Shown here in pieces: positions 23,001 to 30,385 of a stretch of 36,503 nt of DNA. Source of the stretch: Streptomyces lushanensis. GTDB taxonomy: Bacteria > Actinomycetota > Actinomycetes > Streptomycetales > Streptomycetaceae. The translations under genes were made by a program, and so were the position numbers. The notes beneath the pieces are model-generated. The model had not been told where the DNA came from. It saw only the letters and a list, made by a program, of their open reading frames with translations, and did no database searches. Positions within the stretch are counted from its first letter, which is position 1; each line of letters opens with the position of its first letter. The stretch covers positions 1 to 36,503 of the forward strand of contig NZ_MAUD01000043.1 of NCBI RefSeq assembly GCF_001700515.1, given 5' to 3'.

Positions 23001-25426
23001 CGGCCCTGACCGACGCGCAGAGGACCGCCTTCCCGCATCTCAAGGACCTTCCGGCCTTCACGGTGGACCGCCGCGACCGGGACAGGGTCCGGGAGTCGCT
23101 GTCCGGACAGCTCATCGCGACCCAGCGGGCCGCGAACGGCGCGCTGCTCGCGGCGACCGGCGTACAGACGCAGGGCGTCCTCGACGCTCTGTACAGCGCC
23201 CGCGCGGTCGAGGCCCCCCTCGGTCCGGTGTTCCGCCACGGCCGGCCGACCCTCTCGGTCTGGGCCCCGACGGCACAGCGGGTCGATCTCGAACTCGACG
23301 GCCGTACCGTCCCCATGAGGCGCGATCCGGCCTCCGGCGTCTGGTCGGCGACCGGCGGGAGGAGCTGGGCGGGCAAGCCGTACCGCTATGCCGTGCGGGT
23401 CTGGGCGCCGAGTGTCCAGAAGGTGGTCACCAACAAGGTCACCGATCCCTACTCGACCGCGCTCACCACCGATTCGGCCCGCAGCCTGGTCGTGGACCTG
23501 GCCGATCCGGCCCTCGCGCCCCGGGGCTGGTCGACTCTCCGCAAGCCCGCCGCCGTTCCGCTGCGGGACGCGCGGATCCAGGAGCTGCACATCCGTGACT
23601 TCTCGGTCGCGGACCGCACGTCGAGGCACCCGGGCCGGTATCTGGCCTTCACGGACAGCGACTCCGACGGGATGAGGCACTTGCGCGCGCTGGCCGCGTC
23701 CGGCACGTCGTACGTCCATCTCCTGCCCGCCTTCGACATCGGCACCATCCCGGAGCGCGCCTCCGAACAGACGACTCCCGCCTGCGACTTGAAGGTGTAC
23801 GCGCCCGACTCGGCCGAGCAGCAGGCCTGTGTCGCGGCGAGCGCCGCGAAGGACGCGTACAACTGGGGCTACGATCCGCTGCACTACACCGTGCCCGAGG
23901 GCTCCTACGCCTCCGACCCGGAAGGGACGCGGCGTACGGTCGAGTTCCGGCGGATGGTCCAGTCGCTCAACGGCGCGGGACTGCGCACGGTCATGGACGT
24001 CGTCTACAACCACACCGTGGCGAGCGGCCAGGACGGCAAGTCGGTCCTCGACCGGATCGTGCCCGGCTACTACCAGCGGCTGCTGGCCGACGGCACCGTC
24101 GCCACCTCCACCTGCTGCGCCAACACCGCGCCCGAGAACGCCATGATGGGCAGGCTCGTGGTCGACTCGGTCGTCACCTGGGCGAAGGAGTACAAGGTCG
24201 ACGGCTTCCGCTTCGACCTGATGGGCCATCATCCGAAGGCGAACATCCTCGCCGTACGGAAGGCGCTGGACGCGCTGACCGTGGCGAAGGACGGTGTCGA
24301 CGGCAGGCGGATCGTCCTCTACGGCGAGGGCTGGAACTTCGGCGAGGCCGCCGACGACGCGCGCTTCGTCCAGGCCACGCAGCGGCACATGGCCGGGACC
24401 GGGGTCGCGACCTTCTCCGACCGGGCGCGCGACGCGGTGCGCGGCGGAGGTCCCTTCGACGAGGACCCGGGGATCCAGGGCTTCGCCTCCGGCCTCTACA
24501 CCGATCCCAACTCCTCGGCGGCCAACGGCACTCCGGCCGAGCAGAGAGCGCGGCTGCTGCACTACCAGGACCTGATCAAGGTGGGACTGACCGGCAATCT
24601 CGCCGGATACTCCTTCACCGATACCTCGGGACGTACGGTCACGGGCGCGCAGGTCGACTACAACGGGGCGCCGGCCGGTTACGCGGCGGCCCCGGGCGAC
24701 GCGCTCGCCTACGCGGACGCGCACGACAACGAGTCGCTGTACGACGCCCTGGCCTTCAAACTGCCCGCGGCGACCCCGGCGGCGGACCGCGCCCGTATGC
24801 AGGTGCTGGCCCTGGCCACCGCCGCGCTCTCGCAGGGCCCGTCCCTCTCCCAGGCCGGTACGGATCTGCTGCGCTCCAAGTCCCTGGACCGCAACTCGTA
24901 CGACAGCGGGGACTGGTTCAACGCGATCCACTGGGACTGCCGGGACGGCAACGGCTTCGGGCGCGGGCTGCCACCGGCGGCCGACAACGAGGCCAAGTGG
25001 CCCCGTGCCCGGCCTCTGCTGGTGAGTCCGGCGCTCACTCCGGGCTGTGCGGAGATCGACGGTGCCTCGGCCGCGTACCGGGACCTGCTGCGCATCCGCT
25101 CCACGGAGCCGGTCTTCGGCCTGGCGTCCACGGAGGCGGTCCGGTCCGCGCTGTCCTTCCCGCTCTCCGGCCCGGACGAGACACCGGGGACCATCACCAT
25201 GCGCCTCGGTGATCTCGTGGTGGTCTTCAACGCGACACCGCGGGCGCGGAGCGAGCGGGTGGCGGCCCTGGCCGGACGGCCGTACACCCTGCACCCGGTC
25301 CAGGCCGCGGGAGCGGACCGCACGGTGAGGGAAGCCGCGTACGAGACGAGCTCGGGGACCTTCAGGGTGCCGGCGCGGACGGTCGCGGTGTTCACGGCGG
25401 AGCGGGCGGGGAAGGCGGTTCGCTAG
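20039..25426 (+). CDS. pulA: Secreted two-headed alpha-amylase/pullulanase
   Basis: This 1795-aa extracellular enzyme should cut alpha-1,4 and alpha-1,6 bonds of starch and pullulan. A signal peptide (RTAPAALAVALCAALVPALP) is followed by a first GH13 domain (about 50-600) with GFRVDTVKHVD (Asp308), MFGEVYS (Glu342) and LGNHDMG (Asp413). Two pullulanase-associated carbohydrate-binding repeats follow (near 735-815 and 840-915, each with HYQR..G.YDGW). A second GH13 domain of the pullulanase type spans about 1070-1790, with YNWGYDP (1274-1280), DGFRFDLMGHH (Asp1393), YGEGWNF (Glu1430) and AHDNESLYD (Asp1563). Both catalytic triads are intact. The GTG at 20039 follows CGAGGAG. It lies behind the amylase gene and ends in a strong hairpin. 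Confidence 0.94.
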   Translation: MTRPPLRRTAPAALAVALCAALVPALPAAAAGPPAPPAPPSDARLAAEPARHDLTREQFYFVLPDRFANGDPANDRGGLTGSRLETGYDPSDKGFYQGGDLKGLTGKLDYIKGLGTTAIWLAPVFRNKPVQGEGKDASAGYHGYWITDFTRVDPHFGTNAELATLIDKAHDKGMKVFFDVITNHTADTVDYAEKAYGYRPKGAYPYLDKDGRPFDDRAPGGTSGRAGADSSPYTPVVRAGERKVPAWLNDPAMYHNRGDSTFAGESSEYGDFSGLDDLWTERPEVVAGMEKIYERWVRDFGIDGFRVDTVKHVDLDFWTQWATALDAYAAGRGRDDFFMFGEVYSADTAITSPYVTRGRLDATLDFPFQDAARAYASQGASADRLARVFADDYRYTTDKANAYEQVTFLGNHDMGRIGTFLRQDNPRAAESELLGRARLANELMFLSRGNPVVYYGDEQGFTGAGGDKDARQTLFASKTADYLDDDQLGTDRTHASDAYDPAHPLYRSIAALARLTKEHPALRDGVQTERYAKDSVYAFSRTDSRSGSRADAGARSEYLVAVNNATGDRTVQIPVGSAAGTTFRTLYGGTASVRAGADGTLAVTVPALSSLVLRAAEPLPAPAERPAIALKAPAPGATGTVELSARVTGGGLDRVVFAARTGDGEWRTLGTADHAPYKVTQHIGARTAAGTPLRYKAVAVDSAGRTASATAVSTAGQAPAPGRPSAVARDYAIVHYQRPAGDYDGWRLTSGGTSAAFTGRDAYGAFAWIKVAEGATAVPYTVEKPGVPADGPQRAVELARTGEVWIAQGEEGQSETPPDGARPPQDRTKVILHYQRADGAYDGWGLHTWTGAATPTDWSKPLPPVRSDAYGVTFEVPLAEGATSLSYILHKGDEKDLPSDQSLDLATYGHEVWLLAGQPAYLLPQIGSGPRLDLTEAGAQWIDADTVVWNVKATAATSQQLVYARDGGITVEDSALSDEGQWLRLTPSALTDAQRTAFPHLKDLPAFTVDRRDRDRVRESLSGQLIATQRAANGALLAATGVQTQGVLDALYSARAVEAPLGPVFRHGRPTLSVWAPTAQRVDLELDGRTVPMRRDPASGVWSATGGRSWAGKPYRYAVRVWAPSVQKVVTNKVTDPYSTALTTDSARSLVVDLADPALAPRGWSTLRKPAAVPLRDARIQELHIRDFSVADRTSRHPGRYLAFTDSDSDGMRHLRALAASGTSYVHLLPAFDIGTIPERASEQTTPACDLKVYAPDSAEQQACVAASAAKDAYNWGYDPLHYTVPEGSYASDPEGTRRTVEFRRMVQSLNGAGLRTVMDVVYNHTVASGQDGKSVLDRIVPGYYQRLLADGTVATSTCCANTAPENAMMGRLVVDSVVTWAKEYKVDGFRFDLMGHHPKANILAVRKALDALTVAKDGVDGRRIVLYGEGWNFGEAADDARFVQATQRHMAGTGVATFSDRARDAVRGGGPFDEDPGIQGFASGLYTDPNSSAANGTPAEQRARLLHYQDLIKVGLTGNLAGYSFTDTSGRTVTGAQVDYNGAPAGYAAAPGDALAYADAHDNESLYDALAFKLPAATPAADRARMQVLALATAALSQGPSLSQAGTDLLRSKSLDRNSYDSGDWFNAIHWDCRDGNGFGRGLPPAADNEAKWPRARPLLVSPALTPGCAEIDGASAAYRDLLRIRSTEPVFGLASTEAVRSALSFPLSGPDETPGTITMRLGDLVVVFNATPRARSERVAALAGRPYTLHPVQAAGADRTVREAAYETSSGTFRVPARTVAVFTAERAGKAVR

Positions 25427-25467
25427 GTCCGGTCCGGTCCGGCCGGGCAGGGCCTGGGTGTGTTGCT

Positions 25468-25512
25468 CTGTCCGGTCGGTCCGTCCCGCGGCGGGGCGGA
25501 CCGACCGGACAG
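25468..25512. terminator. Strong terminator after pulA
   Basis: CTGTCCGGTCGGTCCG (25468-25483) pairs perfectly with 25497-25512, and the stem can extend inward through a G-U pair and three C-G pairs. It ends the starch-degradation locus, 41 bp after the pulA stop. Confidence 0.8.
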
Positions 25513-25603
25513 GACGCTCCCGGGACGCGGTGCGGGCCGTCCGTCCGCGGAACCCGGTGCGTGCGCGCGGTGTGAACCGGCTCGCGCGGGACATCCGTTA
25601 GGT

Positions 25604-26275
25604 ATGACGTCCACCGACGTGAAAGACGTGAGGCCGCGCGCCGCCCGGCCGCCGCACTGGAGCAGGATCCCGCTCGCCCTGGTCGTCGTGGCCGGACTGC
25701 TCTTCCTCGGCAGCCGGCTCGATCTTCTGCCCGGATTCGGCAACCTGTTCGGCGAGGAGACTCACGACCGTACGGGACCGACCTTGCTCGAATCCATCCA
25801 GGATCTTGACCGCTACGAGGCCGCTTCCGGCAATTTCCAGGTCGTGGTGGATCTGGAGAAGGACGCCAAGTATCTGCCGGACGCGATCCGCGGCACCCGG
25901 ACGCTCTATGTCGGCGCCGGCACCGTCAGCTCGTACGTCGACTTCGGCGGTCTCGGCACGGGCAGCGTCACGACCGACGAGGCGCGCACCTCCGCCACGA
26001 TCCGGCTGCCGCACGCGCGGCTCGGCGAAGCCGCCCTGGACCCGGACCGCTCGTACGCCGTGTCCAAGGAGCGCGGGCTGCTCGACCGGCTCGGGGACCT
26101 CTTCTCCGACAACCCGGCCGACGAGCGGGCCGTGAACCGGCTGGCCGCCCGGCACATCTCGGACGCGGCCAAGGAGAGCGAACTGACCGAGCGCGCCGAG
26201 AAGAACACCACCGGCATGCTCAAGGGCCTGCTGCGCTCGCTCGGCTTCACCGAGGTGACGGTGGTCTACGGCTGA
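25604..26275 (+). CDS. DUF4230-family membrane-anchored protein
   Basis: This 223-aa protein has one N-terminal membrane segment (about 22-38, IPLALVVVAGLLFLGSRL) and an extracytoplasmic domain whose pattern fits DUF4230: LLESIQDLDRYEAASGNFQV, IRGTRTLYVGAGTVSSYVDF, and a C-terminal GLLRSLGFTEVTVVYG. The family's function is unknown. The ATG at 25604 is the first reasonable start before the basic, membrane-preceding segment, though no clear ribosome site is visible. It converges with the TetR gene, whose stop lies 25 bp away; the two 3' ends share an exact 18-bp duplication. Confidence 0.8.
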   Translation: MTSTDVKDVRPRAARPPHWSRIPLALVVVAGLLFLGSRLDLLPGFGNLFGEETHDRTGPTLLESIQDLDRYEAASGNFQVVVDLEKDAKYLPDAIRGTRTLYVGAGTVSSYVDFGGLGTGSVTTDEARTSATIRLPHARLGEAALDPDRSYAVSKERGLLDRLGDLFSDNPADERAVNRLAARHISDAAKESELTERAEKNTTGMLKGLLRSLGFTEVTVVYG

Positions 26276-26306
26276 CGGCGGTCCGCCCGTGACGGTGGTC
26301 TACGGC
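26255..26306. repeat. 18-bp duplication at DUF4230/TetR convergent ends
   Basis: GTGACGGTGGTCTACGGC occurs exactly at 26255-26272 and 26289-26306. The first copy encodes VTVVYG at the end of the DUF4230 protein. The second contains the CTA that serves as the TetR gene's TAG stop on the minus strand. Confidence 0.85.
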
Positions 26307-27001
26307 CGGCCCCGGACGCCCAGCCGGGTGAGCCGGCCGACGAGATCGCCGAAGGCGCCGTCGGCCGGCTCGTCCGCGACGACACGCAGCAGGATCGCGG
26401 CCACCTCCTCGTCGTACGCGGCGCTGACCGCGGCCAGCGCGGCGAAGTCGTGCACGAGCTGCAACTCCAGCTCGGCGCGCGGGACGCGCCGGCCGTCCAG
26501 CCAGATCAGCGCCGTCGTCTCGGCCAGCGACACCCAGGACCGCACGACCAGCTCCAGCCGCGCGGGCGGGCGGCCGACTCCGAGGTGGGCCACGATCTGC
26601 TCGTACGCGGCCTGCCGTACCTCGCTGACCATCGCGGTCGCGGTGGACGAGCCGATGGCGGGACCGCCGCGCATCAGCGCGGAGAAGCCGGGGCCGTGCT
26701 GCTCGACGAAGTCGAAGAAACGCCCCATGACCCGGAGCAGCCGCGCCCCGAGCGGCCCTTCGCGCGGCTCCACGAACCGGTCCGCCAGATCGTCGGCGGC
26801 GCGGCGCAGGGCGGCCTCGTACAGGCTCTGCTTGCCGGGGAAGTAGTGGTGGACGAGCGGCCGTGAGATACCGGCCGCCGCCGCGATCTCGTCGATCGAG
26901 ACGTCGTCGGGGGAGCGGTGACCGAACAGCTCCAGCGCCACGCCGATGAGCTGCTGCTTCCGCTCCTCGACGCCCATCCTGCGGCGCGCTACGGTCGTCA
27001 T
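26300..27001 (-). CDS. TetR-family transcriptional regulator
   Basis: This 233-aa regulator has a typical TetR N-terminal HTH (about residues 10-58: VSIDEIAAAAGISRPLVHHY, then FPGKQSLYEAALRRAADDL) and a helical ligand-binding C-terminal domain (FFDFVEQHGPGFSALMRGGP). It probably represses a nearby or distant target and responds to a small molecule that cannot be predicted. The ATG at 27001 gives family-typical length. It is divergent from the small membrane-protein gene at 27054, with 52 bp between them containing an inverted repeat, so that gene is a likely target besides autoregulation. Confidence 0.92.
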   Translation of the reverse strand: MTTVARRRMGVEERKQQLIGVALELFGHRSPDDVSIDEIAAAAGISRPLVHHYFPGKQSLYEAALRRAADDLADRFVEPREGPLGARLLRVMGRFFDFVEQHGPGFSALMRGGPAIGSSTATAMVSEVRQAAYEQIVAHLGVGRPPARLELVVRSWVSLAETTALIWLDGRRVPRAELELQLVHDFAALAAVSAAYDEEVAAILLRVVADEPADGAFGDLVGRLTRLGVRGRP

Positions 27002-27011
27002 ATGAACAGCC

Positions 27012-27041
27012 TAACGGGCGGACCTTCTGGGATGTCCGTTA
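27012..27041. promoter_or_regulatory. Candidate TetR operator
   Basis: TAACGG (27012-27017) and CCGTTA (27036-27041) form an inverted repeat, with CGGAC (27019-27023) and GTCCG (27034-27038) as inner, slightly offset arms. It lies between the TetR gene and the divergent membrane-protein gene, where an autoregulatory operator is expected. Confidence 0.45.
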
Positions 27042-27053
27042 CGCTCGCGGTCC

Positions 27054-27368
27054 ATGAGCGCATCTGACCAGGACGAGGCCGTGCACACGCCGACGCCGGA
27101 GCCCGAGCGCGACGGGCTGACCCCCCGTCAGGCGAGGCTCACCGGTATCGCCCTGGCGTCGTTCCTGCTCGCGGCGCTGGCGGTGCTGCTCCTGGTCCGA
27201 CTGGCCCAGCGGACCTCGGTCCTGGTGGTCGGCGTCTACGGCCTGGCGATGATCCTGTGCGGCGTGGTCATAGAACTGAACCGCCACGGCCGCACCCGCC
27301 TGGGCCTCTGGCTCCTGGGCGCGGGCCTGGTGGCGGCACTGGGCTCGGACTGGCTGCTGCTGCCGTAG
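27054..27368 (+). CDS. Small integral membrane protein of unknown function
   Basis: This 104-aa protein has an acidic, Pro-containing N-terminus (MSASDQDEAVHTPTPEPERD) and about three membrane segments (about 28-48, 54-73 and 80-100; for example LASFLLAALAVLLLVRLA). I recognise no family with confidence; proteins of this size and layout are common in Streptomyces. The ATG at 27054 has no strong ribosome site. It is divergent from the TetR gene and may be regulated by it. Confidence 0.7.
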   Translation: MSASDQDEAVHTPTPEPERDGLTPRQARLTGIALASFLLAALAVLLLVRLAQRTSVLVVGVYGLAMILCGVVIELNRHGRTRLGLWLLGAGLVAALGSDWLLLP

Positions 27369-27597
27369 CTTTTCGAGGGCTCGGTTCGCACCTTCTTTTT
27401 TTGAGGCTCGGTTCGCCTCCGGGCGCTTTGTGCCACTGTCGACGGTCGACCGTGCTCGATTCGCTCGTACCTCGCGAACCTCCGCGCGCTCTCCCTTTCG
27501 ACAGCGGCGCGCCCTTCGGCTCACTCGCCGGCGGCCGTGCGCGGCCGGAACCCCCCCCGCAGCCCGAGGCGGCCGGGTGCCGGCCTCCGCGCGAGGT
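27369..27597. other. Convergent intergenic region with 12-bp direct repeat
   Basis: GGCTCGGTTCGC occurs at 27378-27389 and 27405-27416, separated by a stretch with seven Ts. Further on, CACTGTCGACGGTCGACCGTG (seen as two GTCGAC words near 27435-27450) forms a near-palindrome. There is no gene here. It may act in termination of the converging transcripts, though no long stem is present. Confidence 0.45.
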
Positions 27598-29610
27598 CTA
27601 CCGCAGCGCGTCCACCCTGGTGCCGCTCGGGTCACGGCCGTACAGGGCCGCCTTCGTGCCCTCCTCGGCGCGGGTCGCCAGCAGGCGGCCCTTCGCGCGG
27701 GCCTCGGCTCCGCCCGAGACCTCCAGCGAGGTGAGCCGGTCGCTGCCCGCCGCCAGTACGTACCTGCGGCCGTCCCGGGACTTCCACAGCACGCCGGCCA
27801 GCACCTGGGGCTCGCGGGTGCCGCAGGCCGGGGTGTCCTCCGCGCGGGCCGCGACCGCGGCCGGGGCAGCCTCGTCCTCCGAGGGGGCCTGGAACTGGGC
27901 CAGGACGCGGCTGCCCGTTCCCCGCCAGGTCTCCGCGCGGGTGCACAGCCAGCGCGCCGTCCCGTCGGACTCGGGCAAGGGCTGACGGGCGTACTCCCAG
28001 GAGTTCACGGAGCGCACCCCGTGCGACCGTACCGTCGGCAGCAGACACGCCGTACGCGCCCAGGCCGCCCGGTCCGCCGCCTCCGAGACGTCCTCGGGCG
28101 ACGACGGCGGGCCGGACGTCAGCCGCGCCGGGATCAGCTCGCCGAGGTCGGTGAGCAGCCGCTCCGTACCCTCGGCGCGTACCTCCAGCGTGTCCCAGGA
28201 CGCGCAGTCCCGTGCCGTCGCCGGGCTGTCCAGCGGCTCGGTCACTCCGTGCCCGTCACGGCGCAGCGCACGCGCCGGCCCGTCCGGGTCGAGCAGATCG
28301 CGTACGGCGGTCTCCCGCACCCAAGGCGCCGTCAGATAGCGGACCCCGCCGTCCGCGCGGCCCAGGACCAGCGCGCCGGAGACCGTCGCGTCCGCGCCGT
28401 CGGCCCGCGCGAAGTCGAGCGCCACGGCCGTGTCGTCGGCCGCCACGCCGCCCGCCCGTCCGGCGCCTCCCCTCCCGCCCGGCACGGGCTCCGCGTACCG
28501 CACCACCCGCAGCCCGTCGTGGAAGAGCACCACCGACGCCGCGTCGACCCGTCCCGCGTACAGCAGCTGCGGCGGTCCCATCGGCGGCCCCGGCGGTGTC
28601 TCGGGCGTCGCCGTGACACGCACCGCCGCGCCGGGCCGCGTCCAGACCGCCAGCGCCCGGCGCAGCAGCTCCCGGTCCCCGGCGAGCGCGCCGCGCGCGG
28701 GCCAGACGGAGAAGTCCCTGCGGGCGGAGGTCTCCCACGCGGTGGGCGCGACCCGCCGCACCCTGGCCGGATCGAGGGCCGCCTCGCTCGCGGGATTACG
28801 GGCGTACGCGGGCGCCGCCGCGCCGTCCGGGCCCCATCCCTTGCCCGGCAGCCCGAACAGCGCGCCACAGACGACCGTGGCCGCCGCGGCGGCCAGCGCG
28901 GCCCCTGCGCGCCGGCGGCGGCGCATCAGGTCCGTGGGCCGTGCCTGGAGCGAACAAGGGTCGAACTCGGGCGAGTTCAGCAGTTCGGCGGCGTCCGCCG
29001 TGCCGACCGCGCCGACCGTCCGCAGCCCGGCCGCCTGCGCGAGCGCCGTATCGGCGTCCCGGACCCCGGCCGCGCCGAGCGCCCGTCGTACCTCCCCTTC
29101 CGGCAGCTTCTCCAGACCGCGCAGCACGAACGCCGCGCGCGCCGCCGAGGAGAGGCCGGACAGCCTCTGGTCCAGGGCGAGTTCGTCGGCCCCGCCCGAG
29201 TGCGGGAACAGCCGCAGTCCCCATACGTGCGGCAGCAGCGGTGGCAGTTGGGCCCGTCGGGGCCGGCCGAGCCGGCGCAGCGGACGTCCCGCGTCCAGCG
29301 CCTGGCGCACCACCCGCGCGCGTACATAGGCGTAGCCGAGGTCCCGCGTGCTCCCGTCCGTGCGGCGCGGCGCCGGGATCCCGGCCTCGTCCGCCGTCGT
29401 ACGGGCGCGTGGGAGCGAGCGCTGCACGAGGGCGTGCGCGGTCAGCACCCGCCGGTTGCGGCCGAGCGACGGCGGCAGCACGAGATAGGCGATCCGGACG
29501 AGCCGCGGGTAGTGCTCGACGAGGGCCGCCTCGGCCTGTTCGACGCCGATGGTGGCGGCCGGAGGTTCGGAAATGGTCACGGAAGCGGTGACGGCTTTGT
29601 CCTGGGGCAC
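27598..29610 (-). CDS. Sigma-like N-terminal domain fused to membrane anchor and large extracytoplasmic region
   Basis: This 670-aa protein has three parts. Residues about 25-205 look like a degenerate ECF sigma or SigE-like region (VEHYPRLVRIAYLVLPPSLG; LSGLSSAARAAFVLRGLEKL; VRRALGAAGVRDADTALAQA). Residues about 234-254 are one membrane helix after five Args (AGAALAAAAATVVCGALFGL). Residues about 260-670 form an outside domain with no family I recognise, containing LYAGRVDAASVVLFHDGLRV and scattered Cys. It may be a membrane-bound regulator or anti-sigma-like sensor; that is inference. The GTG at 29610 is the assumed start. It is divergent from the lipoprotein gene at 29735, with an inverted repeat between them. 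Confidence 0.75.
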   Translation of the reverse strand: MPQDKAVTASVTISEPPAATIGVEQAEAALVEHYPRLVRIAYLVLPPSLGRNRRVLTAHALVQRSLPRARTTADEAGIPAPRRTDGSTRDLGYAYVRARVVRQALDAGRPLRRLGRPRRAQLPPLLPHVWGLRLFPHSGGADELALDQRLSGLSSAARAAFVLRGLEKLPEGEVRRALGAAGVRDADTALAQAAGLRTVGAVGTADAAELLNSPEFDPCSLQARPTDLMRRRRRAGAALAAAAATVVCGALFGLPGKGWGPDGAAAPAYARNPASEAALDPARVRRVAPTAWETSARRDFSVWPARGALAGDRELLRRALAVWTRPGAAVRVTATPETPPGPPMGPPQLLYAGRVDAASVVLFHDGLRVVRYAEPVPGGRGGAGRAGGVAADDTAVALDFARADGADATVSGALVLGRADGGVRYLTAPWVRETAVRDLLDPDGPARALRRDGHGVTEPLDSPATARDCASWDTLEVRAEGTERLLTDLGELIPARLTSGPPSSPEDVSEAADRAAWARTACLLPTVRSHGVRSVNSWEYARQPLPESDGTARWLCTRAETWRGTGSRVLAQFQAPSEDEAAPAAVAARAEDTPACGTREPQVLAGVLWKSRDGRRYVLAAGSDRLTSLEVSGGAEARAKGRLLATRAEEGTKAALYGRDPSGTRVDALR

Positions 29611-29634
29611 GTTCAGCAGAACGAGCGATACGTC

Positions 29635-29656
29635 GGATGGTCACCACATCCCATCC
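29635..29656. promoter_or_regulatory. Candidate operator in divergent region
   Basis: GGATGG (29635-29640) and CCATCC (29651-29656) form a perfect inverted repeat with a 10-nt spacer, between the divergent starts at 29610 and 29735. Its role is inferred from placement only. Confidence 0.3.
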
Positions 29657-29734
29657 AGCCGAATCGTTTCGCCTGATCCGTCACATCCCGCTGTTCCCGC
29701 CCACCACGGCGGCCCCACAGGGCACGATGGCACC

Positions 29735-30244
29735 ATGCGCAAGGAACGATCCCGAGTGGTACTGGCAGTCCTGGCCCTGGTGCTGGCGGCCGGCTGCGGC
29801 GCGAACGACGGCGCGGACCACGACTCGAACGACAACAAGGCCCCCGATGTGCCGAAGACGGCGACCGGGAGCCTCGAACAGCTTGCCTCGCGGGCCGAGT
29901 GCGAGCCGAACATCCAGACCGACGCGGCCGAGTTGCGGCAGGCCAACTGTGCCACCGGCGACGGAAAGTACGTGCTGGCCACCTTCGCCACCGACCGCGG
30001 CCAGCGCGAGTGGATCAACGAGGCCAAGGACTACGGCGGTTCGTATCTCGTCGGCAGGAAGTGGGTCGCGGTCGGCGACGCGAAGGTGGTCACGGCGCTG
30101 CGCGGCCGGCTCGGCGGGACCGTGGAGACCGGCTCGTCCCACCACTCCGGAGGCACCGGAGGCACTGGAAGTACCAGTGGTACCGGAGACACGGGAAGCG
30201 GTGGCGGGGAGCACGAGGGGCACTCGGGTCACGACATGGGCTGA
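29735..30244 (+). CDS. Secreted lipoprotein of unknown function
   Basis: This 169-aa precursor has a lipoprotein signal ([20 protein letters not shown] ending at Cys21, lipobox LAAGC). The mature part is acidic at first (GANDGADHDSNDNKAPDVPK), then a small domain with two Cys (CEPNIQTDAAEL; ANCATGDGKYVLATFA) and REWINEAKDYGGSYLVGRKW. The tail is low-complexity Gly/Ser/Thr/His (from about residue 133), ending HEGHSGHDMG, which could bind metal. I recognise no named family. The ATG at 29735 is chosen because the signal peptide begins there. It converges on the DUF1996 gene across a perfect 20-bp hairpin. Confidence 0.8.
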   Translation: MRKERSRVVLAVLALVLAAGCGANDGADHDSNDNKAPDVPKTATGSLEQLASRAECEPNIQTDAAELRQANCATGDGKYVLATFATDRGQREWINEAKDYGGSYLVGRKWVAVGDAKVVTALRGRLGGTVETGSSHHSGGTGGTGSTSGTGDTGSGGGEHEGHSGHDMG

Positions 30245-30321
30245 CCGCGCGGCGCGGTCGGGGCGTGCGGGGGTGTGGAGCGTGTGTGCGAGGGGTGACG
30301 GACGGTACGGGCAGTACGGCC

Positions 30322-30367
30322 GATCGGGCGGCGGGTGCCTCAATTCAGAGGCACCCGCCGCCCGATC
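30322..30367. terminator. Perfect 20-bp bidirectional terminator
   Basis: Positions 30322-30341 (starting GATCGGGCGGCGGG) pair perfectly with 30348-30367 around the loop AATTCA, between the converging lipoprotein and DUF1996 genes. It should act on both strands. Confidence 0.88.
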
Positions 30368-30385
30368 CGCTTGCCGGTGTGTGCG

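Noticed and set aside
20282..25594. A 1770-codon open frame on the minus strand opposite pulA
   Set aside because: It is the antisense shadow of a very high-GC gene; the translation is low-complexity Arg/Gly/Val with no domain, and the plus strand encodes a clear enzyme.
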